From Neobacillus muris (GTDB lineage: Bacteria; Bacillota; Bacilli; Bacillales; Cytobacillaceae), in assembly GCF_943193175.1 (NCBI RefSeq), contig NZ_CALPDF010000034.1, positions 1 through 53,309 on the forward strand: a stretch of DNA of 53,309 nucleotides, in the 5' to 3' direction. The stretch's first letter is position 1; every line of letters begins with the position of its first letter. The notes beneath the pieces are model-generated. The model had not been told where the DNA came from. It made no database searches and saw only the letters and a list, made by a program, of their open reading frames with translations. A program made the translations under genes and the position numbers. Positions 7,629-15,720 of this stretch are shown piece by piece.

Positions 7629-8873
7629 ATGAAAGAAGGAGTCAACAGCCCTCGGTTGATATTTGAAGAAAAAAAAGCCATAAAACTCTTTCTGTGGTTG
7701 TTTTATATCTGTTTCATTTCATATGAGGTTTTTTGGTATTTTGTTCTTCCTAACTTTACTGACTATGGTGGAAGTCAATTTCCTGGAAATGGACTTGGTT
7801 TTTGGTTCTATTTTGGTGTCTTATGCATTCTGCCTGTCTCAATATTTCTTTATCTAAAAGGAAATCCATATATTATTAAATATTTTGTTTTAGCATCATA
7901 TGTCATTTTTGATGTAGTGGATAATCTTGTGAAATATCTTGGATCGGACCGTCAATTTGCCTCTGGAAATATTGTGGAACTTCTATTCTTATTTATTTCA
8001 CCAATATTTGTTAATAAAAAATATTTTTGGACTGTAACTTTTTGTATTGTTGGGAAGTATCTTTTTTTAGGGATTATTCTAAATGATCCTAACGTTTTAT
8101 CACCTATAGCCATAATTGTTATATTATTAGTTCTTGCTTACATCTTTTTAACAAGATTTTATTCTTATATAAATTCTTTAACATTGGTACATGAAGAGCT
8201 TAGACATAAAGAAAAGCTTGCAGTTATGGGACAGATGGCGATGGCAATTGGTCATGAGATTAGAAATCCTATTTCTTCCTTAAAAGGTTTCTTGCAGCTT
8301 CAGCAGGAAAATCATCCAAATACAAATGAATATTATCCGATAATGATTCAAGAAATTGATCGAATCAATAACATTGTCAATGACTTAATGTACATTGGGA
8401 AACCAAGGAAAATTAAGTTTGAAAAAGCCAGCATAAAAGAAATTATTGGATATACAGTAGCATTAACAAACCAACAGGCTATAAATCAAGGAATTATTAT
8501 TGAAACCGAGTTTAAAGAAGCAATACCAATGATTGATTGTGATGAAAGCCAGTTAAAGCAGGTATTAATCAATTTAATAAAAAATGCAATTGAAGCAATG
8601 CCAGATGGGGGCACAATAAAAATTAGAGCAATGATAATTAGTAGTTCGGAGCTACAAATAACGATTAATGATGAAGGATATGGAATTTCTAATGAAGCTT
8701 TGACTAATCTTGGAGAACCATTTTATTCTACAAAAAAAGAAGGCACCGGATTAGGATTAATGGTCACTAATCAAATAATCAAGGAACATAGAGGGGAAAT
8801 TACTTTTAAAAGTAACCTTGGCATTGGAACAATGGTAACTATCATTTTACCTATATCTAGTGAAAAAGATTAA
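7629..8873 (+). CDS. Orphan sporulation-type sensor histidine kinase with six-helix sensor
   Basis: A 414-residue membrane kinase. Residues 15-180 hold about six membrane helices and no outer or PAS domain. The kinase core follows: H-box AIGHEIRNPISSLKGFLQLQ with the phosphorylated His at 209, N-box LIKNAIEAM (Asn 318), G1 NDEGYGI (347-353) and G2 GTGLGL (372-377). The H-box is of the KinA/KinB type that feeds Spo0F, and no response regulator gene is adjacent, so it probably acts as an orphan kinase of the sporulation phosphorelay. Its membrane domain is clearly homologous to that of the next gene. The start ATG 7629 follows GAGGAGTATAGTAC. The gene is more AT-rich than its neighbours, which may point to transfer. 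Confidence 0.88.
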   Translation: MKEGVNSPRLIFEEKKAIKLFLWLFYICFISYEVFWYFVLPNFTDYGGSQFPGNGLGFWFYFGVLCILPVSIFLYLKGNPYIIKYFVLASYVIFDVVDNLVKYLGSDRQFASGNIVELLFLFISPIFVNKKYFWTVTFCIVGKYLFLGIILNDPNVLSPIAIIVILLVLAYIFLTRFYSYINSLTLVHEELRHKEKLAVMGQMAMAIGHEIRNPISSLKGFLQLQQENHPNTNEYYPIMIQEIDRINNIVNDLMYIGKPRKIKFEKASIKEIIGYTVALTNQQAINQGIIIETEFKEAIPMIDCDESQLKQVLINLIKNAIEAMPDGGTIKIRAMIISSSELQITINDEGYGISNEALTNLGEPFYSTKKEGTGLGLMVTNQIIKEHRGEITFKSNLGIGTMVTIILPISSEKD

Positions 8874-8907
8874 CTTAAATTCAACAAATTTCATAAAAAT
8901 AAAAAGC

Positions 8908-8935
8908 TTTACGGGTTTTTTTTATGAGATATAAT
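8908..8935 (+). promoter_or_regulatory. Candidate sigma-A promoter for the HD-GYP-peptide unit
   Basis: TTTACG (8908-8913), a 16-bp spacer and a perfect TATAAT (8930-8935). It sits between the kinase stop and the HD-GYP start, in a stretch where a weak A-rich/T-rich hairpin may also end the kinase transcript. It suggests HD-GYP and the peptide gene have their own transcript. Confidence 0.45.
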
Positions 8936-9036
8936 GTAGATAAATGCAGATTTTTGTTGATTTTAACATAATTAAACTTATTTTCCTCTCATATTTGAAC
9001 TGTTAAATGTATGATGCGGGATTTTTGGAGGATTAT

Positions 9037-10200
9037 ATGATTCCACATGAAGAAATGCGGACAGTAAAATGGTTTATGCTTATATCATATTTAATAGTAG
9101 TTTGCTATGATTTGTTTTATTACATTATTGCACCAAGTTATATAACAACAATGAAAAGTGGATTTCCAAGCAATTTTTGGTTTATAACCTATTTTGTGCT
9201 AGCAATATTGATTCCACTCGCGGTATATTTAAATAAAATTGGTAGGCATACTTGGATTAAATTTGTTTTTGTAGTCAGTTATTTGTTGTCAACATCGTTA
9301 GTTGATGTTTTGTCGTATTATGGTAGAGGGGATTCCTATAGAAGTGGGAATGTGTTAGAAGTTTTTTTACTTTTATCACTCCCTTTATTTCTAAGTTCTA
9401 GATTTTTTTGGGTAGTAAGTATAGGGATTACTATAAGATATTTAATTCCTGGTATCATTTTGAAAACTACGTACGTTATTATGCCAATTCTTTTTATAGT
9501 GGTCTTGTCGATTATGTCCTACTTTTTATTGGTCCGATTTCAAGGTTATGTACGGGCTTTAAGCCGAAATTATGATAATAAATTAGAAGGAATTGTTAAA
9601 GGGGTTATAGCAACCCTGGAATTAAAAGACCCTTATACAAGAGGCCATAGTGAACGAGTTGCCAATTACGCATGCTCTCTTGCGGAGCAGTTGGGTCAAT
9701 TTAAAAAAGAACAACTAAAATCGTTTTACCATGCTTGCTTATTGCACGATATTGGTAAAGTGAATATTCCGGATTCCATTCTTATAAAGCCTGGAAAGCT
9801 TACGAAAGAGGAATTTGATGTGATAAAAACCCATCCTGTTGTCGGGGCTGAGGCAGTAAAAGATGTCGATGGGATAAAGGAAAGTATATGTGTTATCCTA
9901 TCTCATCACGAAAGATGGGATGGAAAGGGATATCCTAACCAATTAAAGGGAGAAAATATTCCATTACTGGCTAGGGTTGCTGCCGTTGCAGATGCTTTTG
10001 ATGCGATGACATCATCAAGATCGTACCGGGACGCATTGCCGGTGGACGAGGCGTACAGAAGAGTTTTAGAGGGTAGTGGTTCCCAGTTTGACCCATTGAT
10101 TGTTGAAGAATTTAAAAAAGTCTACCCCAAATGGGTCAAATTTCATGAAAAATATCCATGGACTAAAAAGTGGGAGTTGCCAAAGGAGGTGGAATTATGA
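9037..10200 (+). CDS. HD-GYP phosphodiesterase with six-helix membrane sensor
   Basis: A 387-residue protein. Residues 8-170 form a six-helix membrane domain homologous to that of the kinase just upstream (YDLFYYIIAPSY against YEVFWYFVLPNF; RSGNVLEVF against ASGNIVELL). Residues about 180-360 are a complete HD-GYP domain: RGHSERV (His 204), HDIGK (His 237, Asp 238), THPVVG, SHHER (290-291) and WDGKGYP (GYP 298-300). All metal ligands and the GYP signature are intact, so hydrolysis of cyclic di-GMP is likely. I choose ATG 9037, 5 nt after GGAGG; ATG 9007 has no ribosome site. Its stop codon overlaps the start of a 21-residue peptide gene. Confidence 0.88.
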   Translation: MIPHEEMRTVKWFMLISYLIVVCYDLFYYIIAPSYITTMKSGFPSNFWFITYFVLAILIPLAVYLNKIGRHTWIKFVFVVSYLLSTSLVDVLSYYGRGDSYRSGNVLEVFLLLSLPLFLSSRFFWVVSIGITIRYLIPGIILKTTYVIMPILFIVVLSIMSYFLLVRFQGYVRALSRNYDNKLEGIVKGVIATLELKDPYTRGHSERVANYACSLAEQLGQFKKEQLKSFYHACLLHDIGKVNIPDSILIKPGKLTKEEFDVIKTHPVVGAEAVKDVDGIKESICVILSHHERWDGKGYPNQLKGENIPLLARVAAVADAFDAMTSSRSYRDALPVDEAYRRVLEGSGSQFDPLIVEEFKKVYPKWVKFHEKYPWTKKWELPKEVEL

Positions 10201-10262
10201 AAATCCGTAAGCTTAAAAAGGTGAAAACTACTTGCTGGTGGTGTTACTTAATAGGTATGTAA
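10197..10262 (+). CDS. 21-residue CWWC peptide, candidate precursor or signal peptide
   Basis: A very short gene whose ATG overlaps the TGA of the HD-GYP gene (ATGA). It has an excellent ribosome site, AGGAGGTG at 10184-10191, 7 nt from the AGGAGG core to the start. The peptide starts MKIRKLKK, continues basic to about residue 12, and ends CWWCYLIGM. The two cysteines flanking two tryptophans could form a disulphide or carry a modification. The hydrophobic C-terminal tail and basic N-terminus resemble leader/core or membrane-inserted peptides processed by membrane proteases. A strong terminator follows, and then a PqqD-M50 protease gene of the kind found beside ribosomal peptide precursors such as YydF. 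I do not recognise the peptide family. Confidence 0.6.
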   Translation: MKIRKLKKVKTTCWWCYLIGM

Positions 10263-10271
10263 AAATCGTTA

Positions 10272-10310
10272 AATGAGGATGCAATTGTATAAATTTGCAT
10301 CCTCATTTTA
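10272..10310 (+). terminator. Terminator between peptide and M50 protease genes
   Basis: A perfect 13-bp stem (AATGAGGATGCAA at 10272-10284 with 10295-10307), a 10-nt loop, and a T-rich tail. It lies 10 bp after the peptide stop and 17 bp before the protease start. Partial readthrough would give much peptide and little enzyme, as in many peptide-precursor operons. Confidence 0.85.
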
Positions 10311-10326
10311 TTACTAATTTTCGGGA

Positions 10327-11526
10327 TTGGATTGGTGTAAATTGAAAATCACCATTTATTCACGACTATGTTTAACTCCTATTGTTATTCGTAAGGATAA
10401 ACAGCGATATATCGTTGAAGATACAAATACAGGTGAGTTTTATGAAATGCCAACTATCTGTATTGATGCAATCAAAATGATTAAAAACGGTGAGTCCTTA
10501 TCAAAAGTAGAACAAGAACTTATGAAAACCTATCCTCATGAGGAGGTTAACCTTCTTGACTTTGCTCAACAACTTTTGGACTTTCATTTGGTTGCCGAAA
10601 TTGATGGGGTGAAAGTTCATTTAACTAAAAAAAGAAAGGAAGAACTAGGTTTTTTATGGATTAATCCAAAGTTTGGAAGTCTCTTTTTTAACCACATTGC
10701 TCGCTATTTTTATTTAGTTCTATTTGGAATTATTATCCTGCTTTTTATATTAAGACCTTCATTATTGCCTCAATATAAAGACTTATTTGTGTTCGACTTG
10801 ATGGTCCTAAATATCCCTACTTGGGTTGCCATTTCAGCAGTGCTGATGCTGGTACACGAATTGGGGCATATTTTAGCTATGAGATTCCATAATCTTCCCA
10901 CTAAATTAGAAGTAGGGAACCGTTTATTTCTAGTTGTACTTGAAACAGACATGTCGTCGGCATGGAAACTACCATCAAAGGAAAGAAATGTCCTATACTT
11001 CGCAGGTCTTTGCTTTGATACAACTGTGCTTTTTCTCGCTTTAATTAGTCAAATAGTATTTGAAAATGGCTCAGAAACCTTCCTTGGAATCCTAAAAGTA
11101 ATGGTTTTAGATATCGTAATTCGGGTGATATATCAATGCTGTATCTATATGAAAACGGACTTATATTTTGTATTTGAAAATGTCACAGGCTGTTATAATC
11201 TGATGGAAAGTGCTCAGGATGTAATAAAAAGTATATTTTCAATGAAAAAGTCATCAACAAATTCATCTGTAATGTATGAGAATGAAAGGTCTATCATAAA
11301 TGTTTATGCGATCTTTTACTTTTTGGGCGTATGTTTAACGATTAGTTTATTTGTTTTCTATTATATTCCTCAACTATTGTTCGCTTTGCAAAAGGTTCTT
11401 CCTGGGTTTTTGAAAGGACCATCAACTCTTCCGTTTTGGGATGCAATGCTATTCTCACTACAAATACTGATAGGTATTGGGCTGCTACTTTACTCATTAC
11501 GAAAAAACTACATTCATCATCATTGA
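10327..11526 (+). CDS. Membrane M50-type metalloprotease with N-terminal PqqD-like domain
   Basis: A 399-residue protein. Residues about 15-95 look like a PqqD-type winged helix (IVEDTNTGEFYEMP, then DAIKMIKNGES and a helix ending QQLLDFHLV), a fold that binds precursor leader peptides. From about 125 on it is a polytopic membrane protein. HELGH at 177-181 is the zinc motif, and TDM (207-209) followed by AGLCFD (Asp 231) supplies the usual third ligand region of YydH-like peptide proteases. Such enzymes cut or export small peptides, and the CWWC peptide gene just upstream is the natural substrate. The start is TTG 10327 or TTG 10342; neither has a strong ribosome site, which fits low expression behind the terminator. 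It is AT-rich like the two preceding genes. Confidence 0.75.
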   Translation: MDWCKLKITIYSRLCLTPIVIRKDKQRYIVEDTNTGEFYEMPTICIDAIKMIKNGESLSKVEQELMKTYPHEEVNLLDFAQQLLDFHLVAEIDGVKVHLTKKRKEELGFLWINPKFGSLFFNHIARYFYLVLFGIIILLFILRPSLLPQYKDLFVFDLMVLNIPTWVAISAVLMLVHELGHILAMRFHNLPTKLEVGNRLFLVVLETDMSSAWKLPSKERNVLYFAGLCFDTTVLFLALISQIVFENGSETFLGILKVMVLDIVIRVIYQCCIYMKTDLYFVFENVTGCYNLMESAQDVIKSIFSMKKSSTNSSVMYENERSIINVYAIFYFLGVCLTISLFVFYYIPQLLFALQKVLPGFLKGPSTLPFWDAMLFSLQILIGIGLLLYSLRKNYIHHH

Positions 11527-11531
11527 CACAT

Positions 11532-11571
11532 AAAAAAAGATGTCCACACTATTGCATGGACATCATTTTTT
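11532..11571. terminator. Bidirectional terminator between M50 protease and glnS
   Basis: GATGTCCA (11539-11546) and TGGACATC (11557-11564) with a run of A before and a run of T after. It serves both convergent genes. Confidence 0.85.
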
Positions 11572-13225
11572 ATATCTTGAACGAGCTCTTCAATGAAACA
11601 ATCCGATTAAACACAAGCTTTTCGACAGTGGTCAGCCGAGGGTCGACGTTAAAATAACCATGCCGGAAGAATTGGAATTTATCGTTTGGCATGCTTTCCT
11701 TCATATTTGGCTCGACAAAGCCCTGATGGATTTCAAGGGAATTCGGATTTACCTTATCAAGGAACGTTTTCCCTTCATCGTTTTCATCCTCCGTGTCATC
11801 CAAAATCAATGGTTCATAAAGCCTGAATTCAGCCGGTACGGCATGAGTCGCTTCCACCCAGTGAATCGTCCCCTTAACCTTTCGTCCAGTAAAACCAGTA
11901 CCGCTTTTCGTTTGCGGATCATAAGTACAGCGAAGCTCTACCACATTCCCATTGGCATCCTTTACGATTTCCTCACATTTGATGAAATAAGCGTGCTTTA
12001 GGCGGACTTCATTGCCAGGGAAGAGGCGGAAATATTTTTTTGGCGGATTTTCCATAAAATCATCCTGCTCGATATAAATCTCGCGGGAAAATGGAATTTT
12101 TCTCATGCCCATTTCTGGATTTTCTGGATTGATTTCTGCATCCAATAACTCAATTTGCCCTTCTGGATAGTTCGTAATAACCACTTTTAATGGGTTAATG
12201 ACACCCATCGTCCTTGGCGCTTTCAATTTTAAGTCCTCACGGACAAAGTGTTCAAGCATTTCGAAGTCAACGGTAGCGTTATGCTTAGAGACTGCGGTTT
12301 CTTTAATGAAGCTGCGAATCGATTCAGGAGTAAACCCTCTTCTGCGCATGCCGGAAATCGTTGGCATCCTTGGGTCGTCCCATCCATCCACATATCCTTC
12401 TTCGACTAATTGTTTCAGCTTCCGTTTGCTTGTCACCGTATTGGTTAAATTCAGACGGCCGAATTCAATTTGCTGCGGCGTACTCTCCATTTCACAATGC
12501 TCAACCACCCAATTGTAAAATGGCCGCTGATCCTCAAATTCAATCGTACAGATCGAATGTGTGACACCTTCAATTGCATCCTCGAGCGGATGGGCAAAGG
12601 TGTACATAGGATAGATGCACCACTTATCGCCCGTGTTGTGGTGGGTCGAATGGGAAATCCGATAAATGACTGGATCGCGTAAATTAATATTAGGTGAGGA
12701 CATATCAATTTTGGCGCGAAGCACCTTTTCGCCGTTCGCAAATTCACCGTTACGCATTCTTTCAAATAATTCAAGATTATCCTCAACGGTGCGGTTTCGG
12801 AAAGGACTCTCCTTGCCCGGTTCGGTAAGGGTTCCGCGGTATTCACGGATTTCATCCGCGCTTAAATCGTCAACATATGCCAGCCCTTTATTTATTAACA
12901 GTACCGCGCGTTTATACATCTCATCAAAATAATTCGAGGCAAAACATAAATTTTCCCACTCGTAGCCAAGCCATTTCACATCTTCTTTAATAGAATTGAC
13001 AAACTCAATATCTTCTTTTACAGGATTGGTGTCATCGAAACGAAGATTAGTGGATCCATTAAAATCGTCAGCAAGGCTGAAATTTAAGACAATGGATTTA
13101 GCATGCCCAATATGTAAATAACCGTTTGGCTCCGGAGGAAAGCGGGTTACGATGGTTTTGTGTTTTCCGGATTCTAGATCCTTTATCATGATCTCTTTTA
13201 TAAAATTAGATGTTTGATTATCCAT
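11570..13225 (-). CDS. glnS: Glutaminyl-tRNA synthetase
   Basis: A 551-residue class I synthetase that charges tRNA-Gln with glutamine. [15 protein letters not shown] (HIGH at 38-41), [17 protein letters not shown] and VTSKRKL (the KMSKS equivalent) are characteristic of GlnRS rather than GluRS, and the length matches the bacterial enzyme. C-terminal beta-barrel anticodon-binding domains follow, and there is no added YqeY domain. I choose ATG 13225, 9 nt after AGAGG; the frame also opens at TTG 13234. Most Bacilli lack GlnRS and make Gln-tRNA through GluRS and the GatCAB amidotransferase, so this gene is probably an acquired or lineage-specific addition. Confidence 0.95.
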   Translation of the reverse strand: MDNQTSNFIKEIMIKDLESGKHKTIVTRFPPEPNGYLHIGHAKSIVLNFSLADDFNGSTNLRFDDTNPVKEDIEFVNSIKEDVKWLGYEWENLCFASNYFDEMYKRAVLLINKGLAYVDDLSADEIREYRGTLTEPGKESPFRNRTVEDNLELFERMRNGEFANGEKVLRAKIDMSSPNINLRDPVIYRISHSTHHNTGDKWCIYPMYTFAHPLEDAIEGVTHSICTIEFEDQRPFYNWVVEHCEMESTPQQIEFGRLNLTNTVTSKRKLKQLVEEGYVDGWDDPRMPTISGMRRRGFTPESIRSFIKETAVSKHNATVDFEMLEHFVREDLKLKAPRTMGVINPLKVVITNYPEGQIELLDAEINPENPEMGMRKIPFSREIYIEQDDFMENPPKKYFRLFPGNEVRLKHAYFIKCEEIVKDANGNVVELRCTYDPQTKSGTGFTGRKVKGTIHWVEATHAVPAEFRLYEPLILDDTEDENDEGKTFLDKVNPNSLEIHQGFVEPNMKESMPNDKFQFFRHGYFNVDPRLTTVEKLVFNRIVSLKSSFKI

Positions 13226-13412
13226 CCTATTCAACCTCTTTCTTCATATCTATCCTATATTCATACCATAAATATTGATATTTTTCCATTATTGACGGCA
13301 AATCATCCAAAAAATAGAAGAGAAAGAATAATTATTAAGAACAAAATTGGAAAGCTTATAGGAAAACAGTTAAAATAGGATGTTGAAAGAAGACATCGAG
13401 AGGGGAAGATTT

Positions 13413-14399
13413 ATGCTCAACTTTGCAACAGTAGGAACGGGCTGGATTACGGAGAGTTTTATTCAGGCAGCCCATTTAAGTAAACAGCTGAAGCTTCATG
13501 GGGTCTACTCCCGTTCTTTTGATAAAGGCAAACAGCTTGCAGATGCCCATCAGGCCCGAGCTGTCTATACTGATATAGAGGAGATGGCTCAAGAACAGGA
13601 AATAGACGTAGTCTATATTGCCTCACCTAATTCCGTTCATTTTGAGCAGGCCTTATTGTTTTTGAAAAATAATAAGCATGTTATCTGTGAAAAACCGATA
13701 TTCTCAAATCTGAAGGAATTAGAAATAGCCTATCAAACGGCAGAAGAACATGGTGTTTATTTATTCGAAGCGATTCGCAACATCCATACGCCAAATTTTC
13801 AAATCTTAAAAGAACAGCTTCATCGGGCAGGAAAAATAAGAAGCACGATACTGCCTTACATTCAATATTCCTCGCGTTATGATTTATTTTTGCAGGGAGA
13901 AGAGCCGAATATCTTTTCCGCAAAGTATTCAGGAGGGGCGTTAGCGGATTTGGGCGTCTATCCGACCTATTTGGCAGCGGGACTGTTTGGAAAACCGAAT
14001 AAGGTTTCCTATCATCCGGTTATTTTACGGAGCGGTGTGGATGGCAGCGGTACGTTGGTCTTAGAATATAATGATTTTGTCTGTACCGTTCTCTGTTCAA
14101 AAATATCACACTCTGATCTTCCTTGTGAGATTCATGGCGAAAAGGGAACTTTTCAATTGGAGGATGCGGCGCCTATTTCAAAGATTACCTTTATCGACAG
14201 CCATACTAAGGACGCTCAGGTGCTGAGTGTGGAATTAGAAGAAGAGAATATGATGTACGAATGCATGAACATAGCAGACATCATTACAGCGAAAAATGAT
14301 CTGCAATATGAAGAGTTAAAAAACTTAAGCAAGATTGTCCTGGGAATTACAGAAGAAGCCAGGAAACAGAACAATATAATCTTTGTTTCGGAAAAATAA
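13413..14399 (+). CDS. Gfo/Idh/MocA-family NAD(P)-dependent oxidoreductase (YulF-like)
   Basis: A 328-residue dehydrogenase. The N-terminal Rossmann fold begins FATVGTGWITESF, and KHVICEKPIFSN supplies the EKP motif with the catalytic Lys near residue 93. A C-terminal alpha/beta domain follows, containing GGALADLGVYPTYLA. The family oxidises or reduces sugars, inositols or related polyols; the length and sequence resemble YulF of B. subtilis, whose substrate is unknown to me. I choose ATG 13413, 5 nt after GAGGGGAAG, over the upstream ATG 13380. It is monocistronic and closed by a strong terminator. Confidence 0.85.
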   Translation: MLNFATVGTGWITESFIQAAHLSKQLKLHGVYSRSFDKGKQLADAHQARAVYTDIEEMAQEQEIDVVYIASPNSVHFEQALLFLKNNKHVICEKPIFSNLKELEIAYQTAEEHGVYLFEAIRNIHTPNFQILKEQLHRAGKIRSTILPYIQYSSRYDLFLQGEEPNIFSAKYSGGALADLGVYPTYLAAGLFGKPNKVSYHPVILRSGVDGSGTLVLEYNDFVCTVLCSKISHSDLPCEIHGEKGTFQLEDAAPISKITFIDSHTKDAQVLSVELEEENMMYECMNIADIITAKNDLQYEELKNLSKIVLGITEEARKQNNIIFVSEK

Positions 14400-14400
14400 G

Positions 14401-14436
14401 AAAATGCCAGTGGGTCTAAGTCCACTGGCATTTTTT
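14401..14436. terminator. Strong intrinsic terminator
   Basis: AAAATGCCAGTGG (14401-14413) with CCACTGGCATTTT (14422-14434), followed by T residues. The flanking A and T runs would allow use on both strands. Confidence 0.9.
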
Positions 14437-14626
14437 ATAAAGCCGCTTTTGCCCTATGGGAACTGGCGGTGAAGGGAAACGATTATATTATTACAATATT
14501 AATAAAATTATTTGACAGATTTAAGAAACCTAATGTGACAGCTTTTCGAAAACAATAGGATGGATATTTTCATCAATTTTGAAGTTAGGTATCGTTTAAA
14601 AAGTAAAAAGAATGGAGGGAAGGATG

Positions 14627-15643
14627 ATGAAGTCTAAAGCATGGTATAAAAAGCAGTGGAAACGCAAGCCGGTGCAAATTACAAGATATGTGGTACAAAC
14701 TGTTTTTCTCCTGTTTTTACTATACGTTGGATTCCAATTCTATCAATTTTATCTGCATTTTGAATCGCTTGGCGAGAAACCATTTGTGGAGCGTCCTTCG
14801 GCAGTCGAAGGATTTTTGCCCATTAGTGCACTTGTTGCCTTTAAGGTTTGGATCACGACTGGAGAGTTTGATGCCATCCATCCTGCCGGCCTTGTCTTGT
14901 TAACATTTTTCGCAGCGTCAGGTATCCTGTTTCGCAGGGCGTTTTGCAGCTGGATTTGTCCGGTTGGAACCGTCAGTGGGTTCATTGCAGACCTTGGGAA
15001 AAAGATGTTTAAAAGGAACTTTGATTTGCCTGCTTGGCTGACCTGGATTTTGACACCGATAAAATATGTACTGCTCAGCTTTTTTATCGTTATGATTATC
15101 ACCATGCCCACCTATCAAGCACAGCTATTTATCCATGATACATATAACAAAATTTCAGACGTTAAAATGCTGCTATTCTTTTTTACTATAGGTGGTATTG
15201 CTTTGAAATTTCTATTAGCGGTTTTTGTTTTATCCTTGTTTTTCCGCCATTTCTGGTGCAGGTTTCTTTGCCCCTATGGAGCATTAATTGGGTTGGGAGC
15301 CCTTTTTAGGATAACCAAAGTCCGCCGTAATCAAGAAACATGTACCAATTGTGAAATGTGCACCAAGGTTTGTCCCCAACGATTAAAGGTGCATACGAAA
15401 AAAGCAGTTACCTCGCTGAATTGCAACGCCTGCATGTCTTGTGTAGAGGCCTGTCCAATAAAAGATACATTAAACATGACGGTTGTAAATAAAAAGGTTA
15501 ATAAGTGGATTATTCCATTTGGATTTCTTGGTTTATTTTTTTTAGTCGTGGCGGCTGCAAAAGTCACGGGGCATTGGCATACGATGATTACTTACCAGGA
15601 ATGGATGCAATTGATTCCCTTTGCCAATGAAGCTGGACATTAA
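14627..15643 (+). CDS. Membrane-bound 4Fe-4S polyferredoxin, NapH/YccM-like
   Basis: A 338-residue integral membrane iron-sulphur protein. Several membrane helices carry two CxxxCP motifs on the inner side (CSWICPVG near residue 110 and CRFLCPYG near 210). Two ferredoxin-type clusters follow, CTNCEMCTKVCP and CNACMSCVEACP, with a last helix near residue 300. NapH/CcoG/YccM relatives pass electrons from the quinone pool to periplasmic or membrane reductases. No partner reductase gene is adjacent, so its role here is open. GGAGGG at 14615-14620 fits ATG 14627 (or 14624) better than the frame-opening ATG 14612. Confidence 0.85.
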   Translation: MKSKAWYKKQWKRKPVQITRYVVQTVFLLFLLYVGFQFYQFYLHFESLGEKPFVERPSAVEGFLPISALVAFKVWITTGEFDAIHPAGLVLLTFFAASGILFRRAFCSWICPVGTVSGFIADLGKKMFKRNFDLPAWLTWILTPIKYVLLSFFIVMIITMPTYQAQLFIHDTYNKISDVKMLLFFFTIGGIALKFLLAVFVLSLFFRHFWCRFLCPYGALIGLGALFRITKVRRNQETCTNCEMCTKVCPQRLKVHTKKAVTSLNCNACMSCVEACPIKDTLNMTVVNKKVNKWIIPFGFLGLFFLVVAAAKVTGHWHTMITYQEWMQLIPFANEAGH

Positions 15644-15720
15644 AGTTAGAGAGGTGGAGTTGATTTCTTAATTTTTCGACTTGTTAAACAGGAAAATCTT
15701 TTCTACAATTAAAAGATACT

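Noticed and set aside
8947..9006. Twenty-codon frame ending in Cys between the kinase and HD-GYP genes, a possible second signal peptide
   Set aside because: No ribosome site and AT-rich composition makes such frames common; lies in the likely 5' leader of the HD-GYP gene.
12451..12855. 134-codon minus-strand frame inside glnS
   Set aside because: Out-of-frame shadow of the synthetase; no start signals.
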